Positions 11,300 to 22,382 are shown, counted from the stretch's first letter. The stretch: 64,000 bases of DNA from Zetaproteobacteria bacterium CG_4_9_14_3_um_filter_54_145 (GCA_002791575.1 PFXI01000014.1:24975-88974); one strand, 5' to 3'. Numbers and translations are program-made. Notes: a model not told the origin generated them from the sequence alone.

Positions 11300-12203
11300 G
11301 CAGTTAGCCGCCGCACTGCTTGTTGTCTGCTCAATAGTTGCAAGTGCAGTTGCGAAGGAGGTCGTGGTCGTACTCGATCCCAATGTACGCCCCTATGTCG
11401 AGGCCGTGGCCGGATTCAAGCAGGTCTCCAATATGACCATCAAGGTGTTCAATCGCCGGGATGACGGGGATTTGAGTGATGAACGGGCCCTGATTGCTGC
11501 CATTCGCGCCCGCAAACCCGATCAGATTCTGGTGCTGGGCTCTGAAGCAATGACAGCACTGGCCGGAGAGATCACTGATATACCGATATTGTTCAGCATG
11601 GTATTGAGCCCTCAGGACACATGGAAAAATAAACCGAAGAACCTGACCGGTGTCACTATGAGTGTGCCGCCACAGAGACAGATGCAAGTGCTTGCAACCC
11701 TGTTTCCTGATCTGAAGTTTGTGACCTCTGTCTACAGCCCTGACCAGAACACCCTGCTGCTGCGTCAGGGAGAGGAAGCTTGCAGTGCGTTGCATATGAA
11801 GCTGATCACCGCGCAGGCAGGTTCCACCACCGAGGCGATCGTGCAGGTTGAGAAGCTGCTCGCCAGCCATGAAGTGTACTGGATGTTGCCGGATCAATTG
11901 ATGCGCTCCAGGGATGTGATTCGTTATCTGTTTTTTACCGCCCGAGAGAAACAAAAGGTATTGATCGGACTTTCCGATAAATATGTGCGTGCAGGAGCGC
12001 TGTTTGCATTCACCGTACAGAATGAGGCACTTGGACGTCAGGTGGCAGCGTTGTCAAACCGCATGTTGGCAGAGGGGAGCAGGGGAAACTATCCTGTCGA
12101 GATGGCGCATGAAGCCGACCTGTCAATCAATATGAAGGTGGCGAAGAACCTAGGCATTAGCGTGCCTGATGCGCTGCTTGCGCAGGCCAGGGTACTCTAT
12201 TGA
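11289..12203 (+). CDS. ABC substrate-binding-like protein (PF04392-type), secreted
   Basis: Signal peptide; DQILVLGSEAMTAL, DIPILFSMVLSP, NLTGVTMSVPPQRQMQVLATLFPDLKFV typical of the ABC_sub_bind family. Confidence 0.75.
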   Translation: MRYKQLAAALLVVCSIVASAVAKEVVVVLDPNVRPYVEAVAGFKQVSNMTIKVFNRRDDGDLSDERALIAAIRARKPDQILVLGSEAMTALAGEITDIPILFSMVLSPQDTWKNKPKNLTGVTMSVPPQRQMQVLATLFPDLKFVTSVYSPDQNTLLLRQGEEACSALHMKLITAQAGSTTEAIVQVEKLLASHEVYWMLPDQLMRSRDVIRYLFFTAREKQKVLIGLSDKYVRAGALFAFTVQNEALGRQVAALSNRMLAEGSRGNYPVEMAHEADLSINMKVAKNLGISVPDALLAQARVLY

Positions 12204-14518
12204 GAACCGCGCTGTTGGGCTTCGGCGCCAGAATTTACCTGCTGGTCGCTATCCTGATCATCGGGATTATGGCCGCGGCGGCCAGCTATTTTCTTGTCAC
12301 ACAGAACCGGGCACTGAAGGAAGCGCTGACCGAACAGGCCAGATCACTCTCTGAAAGCCTTGCTGAAGGTATGCGTCTGGGTGTGCTGCTTGAAGATAGG
12401 GAGTATGTGCGGCAGGTAGCCTCCGGCATTCTGGGGCTGCCCAACATCCTCTATATCGATGTTTATCTCGGCAGTGGTGATCTGCTGCAACAACTGGGTG
12501 AAATGAAACATCAATTGCTTGTGCCGGATGCCGCATTCAGGGAAGCATCGCTGTCGGGCTTTAATATAGGCGACGAGGTTGATGGAGGAAAAGAGAAGGG
12601 GTACAGGGACTTCATGGTGCCGGTGCGCTTTGATGAGGGCAGTAGAGAAGTGGCCGGTTTTGTGCGCATTGGCCTCTCTACGGCCTCAATCAGCAGAAAG
12701 TGGCAGGAGACACTGGTAACAACGGCCTGGGCAACACTGGCGCTGGTGCTGCTGGCCTGCTTGCTGATATACCCGCCGATGCGGCGCATGATCAGGCCGA
12801 TAGAGGCACTATCGCTGGGGGCGCTGAGGATTGGCCAGGGTGACCTGGATTTTAAACTTGCTGTTCAGCGCGATGATGAAATCGGGCAGCTGGCGGTTAA
12901 TTTCAATGAGATGGCCATGTCGCTGCGCAAGCAAAACGCAGAGATTCAGGATAAAACAGTCAAACTGGAGGCGTCGGAAGGCAAGTTCAGGCAGTTATTT
13001 GAGAATATCGGGCAGCCGCTCTATATCAATACGCTGGACGGGCGTTTGCTTGACTGCAACCAGGCCATGGTCGATCTGTTTGGCTATGCCAGTCGGGATG
13101 AGATGATTGAGACAGTACAGGATGGTAGGCAGCTTTTTGCCGACGCCAGCAAGCGTAGTGAAGTGTTGGCAGAGCTGCTGGCTAACGGCGAGATCAAGGA
13201 GAAAGCTGTTGAATTCAAACGCCGGGACGGAACGATTCTGAAGACCCTGGTGACCTCGAGAGTCCGTACCGATGATACGGGGGAAATCATTGGCTCTGAA
13301 GGACTGATCCAGGACGTGACGCAGATGCGCAGCCTGGAAGAGCAACTGTTTCATGCCCAGAAAATGGAGTCGATCGGCACACTGGCAGGTGGCATCGCCC
13401 ACGATTTTAATAACCTGCTGGCTGCAATTCTGTCATCGGCAGAGATGGCCAGGATGAAAATTGACGACAGGCCCAGTGTTGAGCGCTATATCAATACGAT
13501 TACGAAGGCATCCAATCGTGCGGCCGAGCTCACGAAAGGTCTGCTCGGTTTTGCCAGAAAAGGTAAAACAAGGGTTGAAGAGGTCAATGTCGGCGTGCTA
13601 GTCAGCGAGCTTGAATCTCTGCTTCGCGAGACAATAGATCGAAGTGTCGGTATATATACAGATATTCCTGCCTCACTGTGGCCTGTCAGAGGTAACCCTT
13701 CCCAGATTCATCAGGTGTTGCTTAATCTGTGCGTGAACGCCAGAGATGCGATTCTCGAAGCAGGTGGGCGTGAATTGAGTATTTCACTGCGTAATACAGT
13801 GATTGATCAGGATTTCGTCGATGCCCATGCCACCGCAATTTGCGGCGCATATGTGCAGATAGACGTGCATGATGATGGCTGTGGTATCCCGGAGCATATC
13901 CGGGAGCAGATTTTCGAACCGTTTTTTACCACCAAGGAGGTTGGTAAGGGTACCGGTCTGGGGTTGGCTACAGTGTATGGTATCATCAAAAGTCACAATG
14001 GGTTTCTCTGTCTGAATAGCAAAGAGGGGAAAGGCACGACGTTTCATATCTATCTGCCTGCTGCCATCGATGACGGGGTGATTCTACCTGAGGCAGCAAC
14101 GCTCCGGCATATGCCAAATGTAGCGCCTGTCGGTTCAGGACAGGAAGGCGCTGTTACCATTCTCTTTGTTGATGATGAGGAGATTCTGCGTCTTGTCGCT
14201 TTCGAGTTTTTGCAAGAGATGGGTTACCATGTGTTGATTGCCGAGAATGGTAAGCAGGCGCTGGAGTTGATTGCCGGCCAGATCGGTATGATTGACCTGG
14301 TGGTGGTGGATCTGATGATGCCGGTGATGGGTGGTGAAGAGGTGCTGAAGGTGGTCAAGCGTGATCATCCCGGGATTCCGGTCATTATTGCATCAGGATA
14401 TTCTGCCAACAGCCTGCAAAAGAACCTGGCCACTCAGAATTATGATGGGTTCCTGGAAAAGCCTTATGACCTGAGCCATTTTGGCAGGGTGATTGAAGGC
14501 TTGCTGAGTAGTCGTTGA
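12200..14518 (+). CDS. Hybrid sensor histidine kinase (TM-HAMP-PAS-HisKA-HATPase-REC)
   Basis: [19 protein letters not shown]-box, CVNARDAI N-box, [23 protein letters not shown]-terminal receiver FVDDEE...[11 protein letters not shown]. Confidence 0.95.
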   Translation: MRTALLGFGARIYLLVAILIIGIMAAAASYFLVTQNRALKEALTEQARSLSESLAEGMRLGVLLEDREYVRQVASGILGLPNILYIDVYLGSGDLLQQLGEMKHQLLVPDAAFREASLSGFNIGDEVDGGKEKGYRDFMVPVRFDEGSREVAGFVRIGLSTASISRKWQETLVTTAWATLALVLLACLLIYPPMRRMIRPIEALSLGALRIGQGDLDFKLAVQRDDEIGQLAVNFNEMAMSLRKQNAEIQDKTVKLEASEGKFRQLFENIGQPLYINTLDGRLLDCNQAMVDLFGYASRDEMIETVQDGRQLFADASKRSEVLAELLANGEIKEKAVEFKRRDGTILKTLVTSRVRTDDTGEIIGSEGLIQDVTQMRSLEEQLFHAQKMESIGTLAGGIAHDFNNLLAAILSSAEMARMKIDDRPSVERYINTITKASNRAAELTKGLLGFARKGKTRVEEVNVGVLVSELESLLRETIDRSVGIYTDIPASLWPVRGNPSQIHQVLLNLCVNARDAILEAGGRELSISLRNTVIDQDFVDAHATAICGAYVQIDVHDDGCGIPEHIREQIFEPFFTTKEVGKGTGLGLATVYGIIKSHNGFLCLNSKEGKGTTFHIYLPAAIDDGVILPEAATLRHMPNVAPVGSGQEGAVTILFVDDEEILRLVAFEFLQEMGYHVLIAENGKQALELIAGQIGMIDLVVVDLMMPVMGGEEVLKVVKRDHPGIPVIIASGYSANSLQKNLATQNYDGFLEKPYDLSHFGRVIEGLLSSR

Positions 14519-14680
14519 ACAGGCGTTGGCATGCATGCTGCGCCTGTTTTGTTATTGTATTCGAGTTTTTCGCGCCACCTGTTGCAGGAATACCCTGTGA
14601 TGGACGGCTCTCCAGCACTGTATGGCCGCTTGCAGAAGCCTGTGCTTGGGTATCGAGGGGTCTGGCTGTAGCATTCGCGC

Positions 14681-15370
14681 ATGTCGAAGAGATTACCTAT
14701 TCTCGGTCGCCCGAGAGGTTCCCTGCCATTTGCTCCTGAGGGGTGGCCATTTATTATGCCAACCGCGATTGCGATGGTTGCAACCTGGTTGTTATGCTGG
14801 TCTGCTACAGCGACCATACTGCTGCTGTTGCTGGCCTTTATGGTCAACTTCTTTCGCGATCCTGAGCGCGACACGCCAAAGGGTGAGGGGCTTTTCGTCT
14901 CTCCTGCTGATGGCAAGGTGATACGCGCGGAGTTGACCGATGATGGTCACTACCGGGTTGATATCTTCATGAACGTATTTAATGTGCATGTGAACCGTGC
15001 CCCGATGGCTGGGCGCATCACACATATGCAGTACTTCCCGGGCAAGTTCGTCAATGCTAGTTTTGATACAGCCAGTGAAGAGAATGAGCGCAACCGCTTT
15101 GAGATGGAGTGCGAAGATGGCACGCGTATTGCCTTTACCCAGATATCCGGGCTGATCGCCCGTCGTATTGTTTCCTATGTGGAAGTGGGTGATAAAGTGG
15201 GTGCGGGCGAGCGTATCGGCATGATCCGCTTTGGCTCACGGGTGAATTGTGAAATTCCTGCAGACTATGCACTGCAGGTAAAAAAGGGCGAGATGGTAAC
15301 GGCCGGTCTTACCGTGCTAGCCAGCCGCACGGAGCATGGTGTGAATACGGGTGAATCATCAGATGACTAA
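14681..15370 (+). CDS. psd: Phosphatidylserine decarboxylase proenzyme
   Basis: FFRDPERDTPKGEGLFVSPADGKV, FMNVFNVHVNRAPMAG, GMIRFGSRV autocleavage site. Confidence 0.95.
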   Translation: MSKRLPILGRPRGSLPFAPEGWPFIMPTAIAMVATWLLCWSATATILLLLLAFMVNFFRDPERDTPKGEGLFVSPADGKVIRAELTDDGHYRVDIFMNVFNVHVNRAPMAGRITHMQYFPGKFVNASFDTASEENERNRFEMECEDGTRIAFTQISGLIARRIVSYVEVGDKVGAGERIGMIRFGSRVNCEIPADYALQVKKGEMVTAGLTVLASRTEHGVNTGESSDD

Positions 15371-16184
15371 ATTGAAAGAACGTATGGGACGTCGCGGTGT
15401 ATATGTGCTGCCCAGCCTGTTTACTACGATGGGCCTGTTTTCCGGTTTTTATGCCCTGATTGCAGCGGTGCAGGGGCGCTATGAACTTGCCGCCTGGGCC
15501 ATTTTGGCGGCGGCAGTATTCGATATGCTTGATGGTCGTGTCGCGCGCTTATTGCATGCCGAAACGGCATTTGGCGCTGAATATGATTCGCTTTGCGATA
15601 TGGTCTCTTTTGGTATTGCCCCGGCGGTACTGATCTATCTGTGGGCTCTGATTCACCTGCCGGCAGACCTGCACAAGCTGGCCTGGCTGGGAGCCTTCTT
15701 TCTGGTGGCGGGTGCAGCAATCAGACTGGCTCGATTCAACGTGCAGCTGGAGTGTCAGGACAAGCGCTATTTCCAGGGCCTGCCTACACCGGGTGCAGCG
15801 CTGTTGATTGCGACTGCCGTACTCTACCATGAAAACGGCGGTTTTGAGCCGTATCCCTGGTTATGGCTGGCGATTTCAATGTTTTTGGCATGGTTGATGG
15901 TCAGCGATGTGCGTTTTATGTCCGGCAAGGATATCGATCTGAAAAAACGCCGTTCAACCGGCGTACTGGTGCTGATGGTCCTGATCGTTGGTCTGGTCAT
16001 GATCGATCCGTATCGCGTGCCGTTCACGGTACTGCTGGCTTACAGTCTGCATGGGCCGATGCTCAGTCTGTGGCAGAACTGGCGCCTGGGACGTTATCGC
16101 CGCCTGCGTAAAATCAAGAAAGCGGAACGGGCAGCGCGGCAAACCGAGACGCCGAACAGTGACGATCAAAACGGCCCTGTTTGA
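15363..16184 (+). CDS. pssA: CDP-diacylglycerol--serine O-phosphatidyltransferase
   Basis: CDP-alcohol transferase motif FDMLDGRVARLLHAETAFGAEYDSLCDMVSFG. Confidence 0.95.
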   Translation: MTKLKERMGRRGVYVLPSLFTTMGLFSGFYALIAAVQGRYELAAWAILAAAVFDMLDGRVARLLHAETAFGAEYDSLCDMVSFGIAPAVLIYLWALIHLPADLHKLAWLGAFFLVAGAAIRLARFNVQLECQDKRYFQGLPTPGAALLIATAVLYHENGGFEPYPWLWLAISMFLAWLMVSDVRFMSGKDIDLKKRRSTGVLVLMVLIVGLVMIDPYRVPFTVLLAYSLHGPMLSLWQNWRLGRYRRLRKIKKAERAARQTETPNSDDQNGPV

Positions 16185-16216
16185 CCACGCCGATATAAAC
16201 TGCTTGAATACCGCGC

Positions 16217-16291
16217 ATGAATCACTACACGCATACATCTGTTTTCGCACGTCAGTACCTGCTACTGCGACTATGTCTGTGTGTCTGCTGA
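16217..16291 (+). CDS. Putative leu leader peptide MNHYTHTSVFARQYLLLRLCLCVC
   Basis: 24-codon ORF with five Leu codons in a seven-codon stretch, followed by a terminator hairpin and then leuA. Confidence 0.6.
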   Translation: MNHYTHTSVFARQYLLLRLCLCVC

Positions 16292-16315
16292 ACGCGTTTC
16301 AGTAACAGATATACA

Positions 16316-16345
16316 GGCCGCGCTTACCCCGCGGCCTTTTTTTGT
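16316..16345 (+). terminator. Putative leuA attenuator terminator
   Basis: GGCCGCGCTTACCCCGCGGCC followed by TTTTTTT, between the leader peptide and leuA. Confidence 0.7.
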
Positions 16346-16380
16346 GCCTTGTTGTAGTTGCCAACCCAGAGGAGAAGGAA

Positions 16381-17925
16381 ATGAGCGACCGTATTTATAT
16401 TTTTGATACCACCTTGCGCGATGGCGAACAGTCGCCGGGCTGTTCAATGAATATTGACGAAAAAATACGTGTGGCGCATGCGCTGGCCACGCTCGGTGTC
16501 GATATCATCGAGGCGGGCTTTCCGATTGCCTCTCCGGGTGATTTTGAAGCAGTACATCGCATAGCCACAGAAGTGCATGGGCCCACGATTGCCGGCCTGG
16601 CGCGGGCGGCCGAGGGCGATATCCGGCGCGCCGCAGAGGCAATCAAACCTGCCGGTGATCGCGGGCGTATACATACCTTTATTGCCACCAGTCCCATCCA
16701 TATGGAAGCAAAATTACGCATGACACCGGAGCAGGTGGTTGAACGCGCTGTGCATGCGGTGAAGCTGGCCCGTTCGCTGGCGCCGGAAGTGGAGTTCTCG
16801 GCTGAGGATGCCGGACGCTCCGACATCGACTTTCTCTGCCATATTGTCGAATCGGTGATTGCCGCCGGCGCGCGCGTGATCAATATTCCCGACACCGTGG
16901 GTTATATGACACCGGATGAGTTTGGCTACCGTATACGTACATTGATCGAGCGTGTGCCGAACTCCGATCAGGCGATCTTCTCGGTGCATTGCCATAATGA
17001 TCTGGGTCTGGCTGTGGCCAACTCACTGGCAGCTGTCGAAAATGGTGCGCGTCAGGTGGAGTGCACGATGAACGGACTCGGTGAGCGTGCTGGTAATGCA
17101 GCGCTCGAAGAGATTGTTATGATCATGAAGACCCGTTCGGATCGTTACGATGTCGAGATGGGTATTGATACCACCAAGATTGTACCAACCTCGAAGCTTG
17201 TCTCGCAGATTACAGGTATGCCGATTCAGGCCAATAAGGCAATTGTCGGTGCCAATGCGTTTGCACATGAGTCCGGTATTCATCAGGACGGAATGCTCAA
17301 GCACAAGAAGACCTACGAGATCATGACACCGGAATCGGTAGGCTGGCGCACCAACCGTATGGTACTCGGCAAGCACTCCGGGCGCGCAGCCCTGAAGGCG
17401 CGCTATGTCGAGTTGGGTATCGAAATGGATGATGAACGTCTGGTTGCCATATTCGACCGGTTCAAGGTTCTGGCAGACAAAAAGAAAGATATCTTTGATG
17501 AAGATCTGATGTCGATCCTCTCTGATGATGCCAGCGATCAGCCTGAGCGTATCAAGCTGATCAGTCTGCATGCGGCATCCGGCACCAATGATGCGCCGGT
17601 TGCGGCCGTTGAGCTGGAGATCGAGGGTGTGCGTCACAAGGCGACAGCTGAAGGTGATGGCCCGGTGGACTCGGCATTCAAGGCGATCCAGTCGCTGGTT
17701 GAGCCCAATGGCACGCTGCTGCTCTATGCGGTGAATGCGATTACTGCCGGCACTGATGCACAGGGTGAAGTAACCGTGCGCTTGCAGGATGGCGAGAGGA
17801 TCATTAACGGGCAGGGGGCGGACACCGATATTATCGTTGCTTCGGCCAAGGCGCTGATTGCAGCGCTGAACAAAATGCCTGATATGCATGCCAGAGCCGT
17901 GCACGCGCAGTACTCGGGCGTTTAA
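16381..17925 (+). CDS. leuA: 2-isopropylmalate synthase
   Basis: [58 protein letters not shown]. Confidence 0.98.
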   Translation: MSDRIYIFDTTLRDGEQSPGCSMNIDEKIRVAHALATLGVDIIEAGFPIASPGDFEAVHRIATEVHGPTIAGLARAAEGDIRRAAEAIKPAGDRGRIHTFIATSPIHMEAKLRMTPEQVVERAVHAVKLARSLAPEVEFSAEDAGRSDIDFLCHIVESVIAAGARVINIPDTVGYMTPDEFGYRIRTLIERVPNSDQAIFSVHCHNDLGLAVANSLAAVENGARQVECTMNGLGERAGNAALEEIVMIMKTRSDRYDVEMGIDTTKIVPTSKLVSQITGMPIQANKAIVGANAFAHESGIHQDGMLKHKKTYEIMTPESVGWRTNRMVLGKHSGRAALKARYVELGIEMDDERLVAIFDRFKVLADKKKDIFDEDLMSILSDDASDQPERIKLISLHAASGTNDAPVAAVELEIEGVRHKATAEGDGPVDSAFKAIQSLVEPNGTLLLYAVNAITAGTDAQGEVTVRLQDGERIINGQGADTDIIVASAKALIAALNKMPDMHARAVHAQYSGV

Positions 17926-17941
17926 AGTCAATTGAACGGAT

Positions 17942-17971
17942 AAAAAAGGCGGGCATATGCCCGCCTTTTTC
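17942..17971. terminator. Bidirectional intrinsic terminator between leuA and ppdK
   Basis: AAAAAAGGCGGGCATATGCCCGCCTTTTT between convergent genes. Confidence 0.9.
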
Positions 17972-17988
17972 ATGGCTAGATGGCACCC

Positions 17989-20751
17989 TTACCTTGTTTC
18001 AAGCAGCGCTGCATGCGCTGCGGCAAGGCGCGCAATCGGCACGCGCGGTCCTGAGCAGGAGACATAGGTCAGACCGATATTGTGGCAGAAGCGGATCGAG
18101 GCGGGGTGACCGCCATGTTCGCCGCAGATGCCGATCTTCATGCCCGGTTTAACGGCGCGTCCCCAATTAACAGCCAGTTCCATCAGTTTGCCCACACCGT
18201 GTGCATCCAGCACTTCAAACGGATTGTCCTGCAGAATACCCGTCTCGTTATACATCGGCAGGAACTTGTTTTCCGCATCCTCACGTGAGAATGAGAAGGT
18301 GGCCTGGGTCAGATCATTGGTGCCGAAGCTGAAAAAGTCTGCTTCCTGAGCCAGTTGGTCGGCACGCATACAGGCGCGCACAACCTCCATCATCGTACCG
18401 AATTTGAATACCGGTGTAATGCCCTCTGCCTGTTCAACCTCATGTTTGATCCTTTCCACATGCACCCTGATACTCTTCAGCTCTTCGGATGTGCAGACCT
18501 GCGGAATCATGATCTCCGGATGGACGACGACACCGGCTTTCTGACATGCACAGGCCGCTTCCAGCACTGCACGAATCTGCATGGCGTAGATCTCCGGAAA
18601 GGTGATGCCGAGCCGTACGCCGCGATGACCAAGCATAGGGTTAACCTCGAACAGGGAGCGTACCTTCTTCAGGATAGCTTCCTTTTTTTCGATCGCTTCA
18701 TCGACAAGAGAGGAGTCAGCCAGCTGTTGGATGGGCGCTATTTTACCGTTTAAATTGGAGAGCAGGCTGAGTGTTGCAGTCAGCACCTCAGAACCGCGCA
18801 TGGTATCCTTCAAATGTTTCAGCTGGATCAGGTCATCCAGCAGCTGGTTTTCCGAAGGCAGAAACTCGTGGATAGGCGGATCAAGCAGACGCACGGTCAC
18901 AGGGTTCGGTGACATGGTTGTAAACAGTTCAATAAAATCCTGACGCTGGATAGGCAGCAGTTTGTCCAGAGCCGACTGGCGCTGCTCCAGTGTGTCGGAG
19001 ACTATCATCTCCAGTACAATAGGCAGGCGTTCCGGGGCATTAAACATGCGCTCTGTCCGGCACAGTCCGATACCCATGGCGCCATAGCGCAGTGCACGTT
19101 CAGCATCTTCCGGAATGTCCGCATTGGCCATGACCTTTAAGCGAGCCCGTTCATCTGCCCAGCCCAGCAGGGTCTTGAGCTCATCAGAGAACTCCGCCTC
19201 AACGGTCGGAACGGCACCGAGATAGACGTTGCCGGAGGTGCCATCAATGGTAATGATATCACCCTCTTTAATGACAACATCGCCGATATGTGCCCGACGG
19301 GCCGCGACATCCACCTCAATACCATCGGCACCGGCCACACAGGGCTTGCCCATGCCGCGTGCAACCACGGCTGCGTGGCTGGTTTTGCCACCACGCGATG
19401 TGAGGATGGCCTCGGAGACAAAAAAGCCGTGGATATCTTCCGGTTTTGTCTCCTCGCGCAGCAGAATCAGCGGTCTGCTATTGGCGCTCTTCTGCGCCAC
19501 AGCGCGATCGGCATCAAACACCACATGGCCGCATGCAGCACCGGGGCTGGCCGGCAGGCCGGTTGCCAGCGGGGTGACATCGGCATCGGGGTCCAGACGG
19601 GGAAAGAGCATCTGCTCCAGTGATGCCGGTGCAATGCGCAGCAGGGCCTGCTCCTTGTTGATTAACCCCTCGGCCACCAGCTCAACCGAGGTGCGAACCA
19701 TGGCCTGGGTGTTCATTTTGCCGTTACGGGTTTGCAGGCAGTAGAGGATTCCCTTCTCAATGGTGAATTCAAAATCCTGAACCTCGGCGTAGTGGGTCTC
19801 GAGTTTGCTGCGCAACTCTTCCAGCTGACGATAGATATCCGGCATCTCGTCACGCATCTGGGCAATCGGTTTGGGCGTGCGGATACCTGCAACCACATCT
19901 TCGCCCTGGGCATTGACCAGATATTCGCCATAGAAGACATTTTCGCCGGTACCCGGATTGCGGGTGAAGGCTACGCCTGTTGCACAGTCGTTGCCGCGAT
20001 TGCCGAATACCATGGTGCATATGTTGACAGCCGTACCATTGGCCATGTCCGGCGTGATGTTGAATTCGCGACGGTAGTCGACCGCGCGCTTGCCTGACCA
20101 GGAGCCGAGCACCGCCTTGATGGCCAGATCCAGCTGTTCATACGGATCTTCAGGAAAGGGGTGTCCGGTCTGGCCATGTACAACATCCAGGAATACCTCG
20201 GAAATCTCTTTCAAATTCTCAGCCGATAGCCCGACATCCTCCTTGACGCCTTCCCGCTTTTTGATCGCCTCAAACGGCTCGTCAAAGTGCTCATCGGCAA
20301 TGCCGAGTGCCACCTTGCCGAAGAGCTGGATAAAGCGGCGGTAGGCGTCATAGGCAAAACGCTCATCACCGGTCTGTTCGATTTCGCCCTGCAGTGTATC
20401 GCTGTTCATGCCGAGATTGAGAATGGTATCCATCATGCCGGGCATGGATATGGCTGAGCCTGAGCGTACCGATACAAGCAACGGGTTATGGGCATCGCCA
20501 AAGCCCTTACCGGTCACCGCTTCCAGTGCGCGCATCTGCTCCTTCACCTGCTGCATGACGCCTTCCGGCAAGTTGTTGCCCAGTTCCAGGTAGTTCAGGC
20601 ATGCCTCGGTGGTGATAGTGAAACCCGGTGGTACATTCAGACCGATCTGTGTCATCTCGCACAGGTTCGCACCCTTGCCGCCAAGCAGCATTTTATTATG
20701 GCCGTCCCCTTGTACAAAAGAGTACACGTATTGATTTGCAGAGTCTGTCAT
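17989..20751 (-). CDS. ppdK: Pyruvate, phosphate dikinase
   Basis: GGKGANLCEMTQIGLNVPPGFTITTEAC, LTSRGGKTSHAAVVARGMGKPCV, GICGEHGGHPASIRFCHNIGLTYVSCSGPRVPIARLAAA. Confidence 0.98.
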   Translation of the reverse strand: MTDSANQYVYSFVQGDGHNKMLLGGKGANLCEMTQIGLNVPPGFTITTEACLNYLELGNNLPEGVMQQVKEQMRALEAVTGKGFGDAHNPLLVSVRSGSAISMPGMMDTILNLGMNSDTLQGEIEQTGDERFAYDAYRRFIQLFGKVALGIADEHFDEPFEAIKKREGVKEDVGLSAENLKEISEVFLDVVHGQTGHPFPEDPYEQLDLAIKAVLGSWSGKRAVDYRREFNITPDMANGTAVNICTMVFGNRGNDCATGVAFTRNPGTGENVFYGEYLVNAQGEDVVAGIRTPKPIAQMRDEMPDIYRQLEELRSKLETHYAEVQDFEFTIEKGILYCLQTRNGKMNTQAMVRTSVELVAEGLINKEQALLRIAPASLEQMLFPRLDPDADVTPLATGLPASPGAACGHVVFDADRAVAQKSANSRPLILLREETKPEDIHGFFVSEAILTSRGGKTSHAAVVARGMGKPCVAGADGIEVDVAARRAHIGDVVIKEGDIITIDGTSGNVYLGAVPTVEAEFSDELKTLLGWADERARLKVMANADIPEDAERALRYGAMGIGLCRTERMFNAPERLPIVLEMIVSDTLEQRQSALDKLLPIQRQDFIELFTTMSPNPVTVRLLDPPIHEFLPSENQLLDDLIQLKHLKDTMRGSEVLTATLSLLSNLNGKIAPIQQLADSSLVDEAIEKKEAILKKVRSLFEVNPMLGHRGVRLGITFPEIYAMQIRAVLEAACACQKAGVVVHPEIMIPQVCTSEELKSIRVHVERIKHEVEQAEGITPVFKFGTMMEVVRACMRADQLAQEADFFSFGTNDLTQATFSFSREDAENKFLPMYNETGILQDNPFEVLDAHGVGKLMELAVNWGRAVKPGMKIGICGEHGGHPASIRFCHNIGLTYVSCSGPRVPIARLAAAHAALLETR

Positions 20752-21074
20752 CAGAATTCTCCAGAGTAGTCTTGTTTTTACAAACAGGCGGGAAGATGTC
20801 AGTCAGAGTCAGCAGCCTTCCCCTTGGGCATCATTGTATACCTTTTGTTGGCTATGGAAAACCTCTGGGCGGCTAAAATTTGCGCGTGGTGATGGGGTGG
20901 AATAACGTGACGTGCATGATGCGGAATCTATCATCATACGGCTCATTCAGCCTGACCCGGCAGCAGCTGTTTGGCCTGCTCCTATCCTTGACGACCAGCG
21001 CAATGGCGCTCCTGCCGCGGGCCTTGCAGGGCAGCAGAATGGGAGGATACGACGGTATTTACGAACAGTTCAGC

Positions 21075-22382
21075 TTATGCATCATCGGCAACCGGTGACA
21101 TGCCGCCGCTTTTGATATGGATATCCCGCTGCGGGTATGGAATGGTGATACTGTGCTGTTTGAAGGCGCGCCAGATCGCCAGATTGACCTCGGAGCGAAC
21201 GCCGCCGATACCGTTTTCGGGGTCCGATATCCAGATCCGTAATTCCAGCACGATACCGCTGTCGCCAAAGTCGACCAGACGACATAGCGGTAGCGGATCC
21301 TGCAGTACGCGAGCAGATGTGTGTGCGCAGTCGAGCATCAGCTGCATGGCCTGTTCAGGATCGTCATTGTAGCTGATCTGGATGCGAATCTTTACACGTA
21401 TATTATGGTCTGAATAACTCCAGTTGATCACCTCGGAAGTAACCAGATTCTCGTTGGGAATCAGTGTCTCCACGCCATCGCGATCACGCACGACTATATA
21501 GCGTGCTCGCAGCTCCTGTACCCAGCCGAACTTGTCGCGCACTGTAATGACATCACCGGGTTTGATCGAGCGGTCAAAGAGCAGGATGAAGCCGCTGATA
21601 AAATTACTCGAGATACGTTGCAGTCCGAAGCCGATGCCTACACCAACGGCACCACTGAAGACGGTGAGCGCTGTCAAATCGATGCCTGCGGCATCCAGTG
21701 CAATCAAAATGGCGACGGCAATCAGGAAGAATTTACTGAACTTGGCGAGCGCCACCTGCGCGCTGCTGCTGATATGGGCGGAACGGTTCAGCCGCAACTC
21801 AATCGCCTTGGCCAGCCATAGCGCCAGTATCCAGAACAGCACGATTGTCATACACAGCTTGAGTATCAGCAGCAGCGAGATGCGGCTATCGCCAAGGTGG
21901 AATGCCAGACTATCCAGCGCCCCCAGTACACTCGGCAACCAGCTCAGCAGATGCAGTGCTACCAGCGCCCAGGCGATAAAAGCCACAGCATTTTCCCACG
22001 CCTTGATCAGAGGCCCCGGTGTGAAAACCTTGCGTAGTAAATAGACGCTGATGCGAATGACCGCCAGTGACAGCAGCAGTGGTGTGGCAATTTCCAGCAG
22101 GGGTGTCTGAATCGTTGAATATTTGAGGATGGCCTGCCCGACCAGTGTGATCATCAGCATGGAGAGTGGGAACTGTATGCGCTCAAGACTTTTCAGTGAA
22201 ATTTTGCGCAATCGATTGGCGCTGCTGCGCTCAGCTTCCTGTTCGGTGGAGCGCTTCAGGATAAAGCGAATCGCCTGTGCGCTCATGACAGCCAGTGTCA
22301 GGATGAGCATCTGCCACCAGAAGTTGTGTTGCTGAATCAATATGAGCCACTCTGATGCGTTTTGGCGGATGCTTTCAAGCAT
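21075..22382 (-). CDS. MscS-family mechanosensitive ion channel
   Basis: FSGAVGVGIGFGLQRISSNFISGFILLFDRSIKPGDVI and IPNENLVTSEVINWS. Confidence 0.93.
   Translation of the reverse strand: MLESIRQNASEWLILIQQHNFWWQMLILTLAVMSAQAIRFILKRSTEQEAERSSANRLRKISLKSLERIQFPLSMLMITLVGQAILKYSTIQTPLLEIATPLLLSLAVIRISVYLLRKVFTPGPLIKAWENAVAFIAWALVALHLLSWLPSVLGALDSLAFHLGDSRISLLLILKLCMTIVLFWILALWLAKAIELRLNRSAHISSSAQVALAKFSKFFLIAVAILIALDAAGIDLTALTVFSGAVGVGIGFGLQRISSNFISGFILLFDRSIKPGDVITVRDKFGWVQELRARYIVVRDRDGVETLIPNENLVTSEVINWSYSDHNIRVKIRIQISYNDDPEQAMQLMLDCAHTSARVLQDPLPLCRLVDFGDSGIVLELRIWISDPENGIGGVRSEVNLAIWRAFKQHSITIPYPQRDIHIKSGGMSPVADDA

Noticed and set aside
17023-17973. 316-aa minus-strand ORF opposite leuA
   Set aside because: Complete antisense overlap with a strongly supported leuA; composition is not protein-like and no motif is recognised.
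20880-21115. Two short plus-strand ORFs between ppdK and the mscS-type gene
   Set aside because: Overlapping frames, no motif, no ribosome-binding site evident; cannot be supported.
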